A stretch of 64,000 bases of DNA. It comes from Brachionus manjavacas (lineage: Eukaryota > Rotifera > Eurotatoria > Ploima > Brachionidae). The stretch lies in NCBI GenBank assembly GCA_019054805.1, contig JAHQIY010000004.1, positions 868,001 through 932,000 of the forward strand. The letters are read 5' to 3'. Under the pieces are notes generated by a model. It ran no database searches. It had not been told where the DNA came from and worked only from the letters and a program-made list of their open reading frames with translations. Positions 63,950 to 64,000 of this stretch are shown piece after piece. Both the position numbers and the translations under genes were made by a program. Numbering within the stretch: position 1 is the stretch's first letter; each line of letters begins with the position of its first letter.

Positions 63950-64000
63950 TTAGGAGAAGTCTTACACGGAAGACTACTATGGTAGCTATTTACAACGCTT
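63950..64000 (-). repeat. CR1-like LINE 3' tail, cut by window end
   Basis: Minus strand: GTTGTAAATAGCTACCATAG, TCTTCCGTGTAAGACTTCTCC, TAATTATTATTTTACG. Same as the 3' end at 28020-28110 apart from the missing hairpin. The body of the LINE would lie beyond position 64000. Confidence 0.75.

Noticed and set aside
1-64000. CRISPR array, bacterial operon or prophage
   Set aside because: No regular spacer-repeat array and no bacterial gene organisation; spliced animal-type genes and animal transposons throughout.
1-64000. tRNA or rRNA genes
   Set aside because: Scanned by eye for GGTTCRANNC-type B boxes and conserved rRNA words; no candidate with a matching acceptor stem was found.

Overview
This window is a stretch of strongly AT-rich eukaryotic nuclear DNA, most likely from an invertebrate animal. 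The support is GT-AG introns (50 bp to about 9.9 kb), an R4-type RGS protein, a CES-2/NFIL3/PAR-type bZIP factor and a dense, varied load of animal transposons. The sequence does not identify the species. There are no operons, ribosome binding sites, CRISPR arrays or recognisable tRNA/rRNA genes.

Only two host genes can be supported well. (1) A plus-strand RGS-domain gene has an N-terminal exon at 4326-4855, a 9.9 kb intron full of transposon debris, and two RGS-domain exons (14757-14899 and 14950-15464) separated by a 50 bp intron. The splice phases match exactly. (2) An intronless minus-strand bZIP gene lies at 38289-38951, with a GC-richer, CCAAT/GC-box-bearing upstream region. Three short exon-like islands (19363-19427, 37322-37402, 46396-46490) and a possible terminal exon (47940-48048) suggest one or more further host genes with very long introns, but I could not join or name them.

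Most of the rest is mobile DNA, much of it nested. 0-16 kb: deleted mariner, MITE with 35 bp inverted repeats, several broken LINEs in the RGS intron. 16.7-25 kb: an element with arrays of a CATAGAA motif at both ends, a hAT remnant, two inverted CR1-like LINE copies that share a 261 bp identical tract, a second LINE, and a SWIM-zinc-finger transposase fragment ending in a 20 bp repeat array. 25.5-33 kb: interspersed repeats, a LINE split by a non-autonomous hAT with a perfect 8 bp target duplication, another hAT with near-perfect target duplication, and a duplicated block whose one copy carries a LINE fragment with a 12 bp target duplication. 33.3-34.2 kb: transposon-poor, GC-richer noncoding DNA. 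34.7-40.7 kb: foldback repeats, LINE pieces and the bZIP gene. 43-51 kb: LINE 3' ends and a piggyBac remnant. 54-59.4 kb: Tc1 remnant, pogo-like element, and a LINE into which a MULE-like FLYWCH/SWIM transposon inserted with a 9 bp target duplication. 60-64 kb: LINE tails, a 1 kb foldback, and one end of a second pogo-like element.

Two patterns go beyond routine repeat annotation. First, at least three transposons end in arrays of degenerate ~16-23 bp units, inverted between the two ends where both ends are visible, each element using a different motif; a MITE elsewhere uses the same unit as one of them. Second, LINE 3' tails throughout the window end in a short stem-loop followed by an AATAAATA or ATT microsatellite; between tail families the stem sequence differs while pairing is kept. 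No computation was run: identities, boundaries and family names come from reading the sequence by eye.
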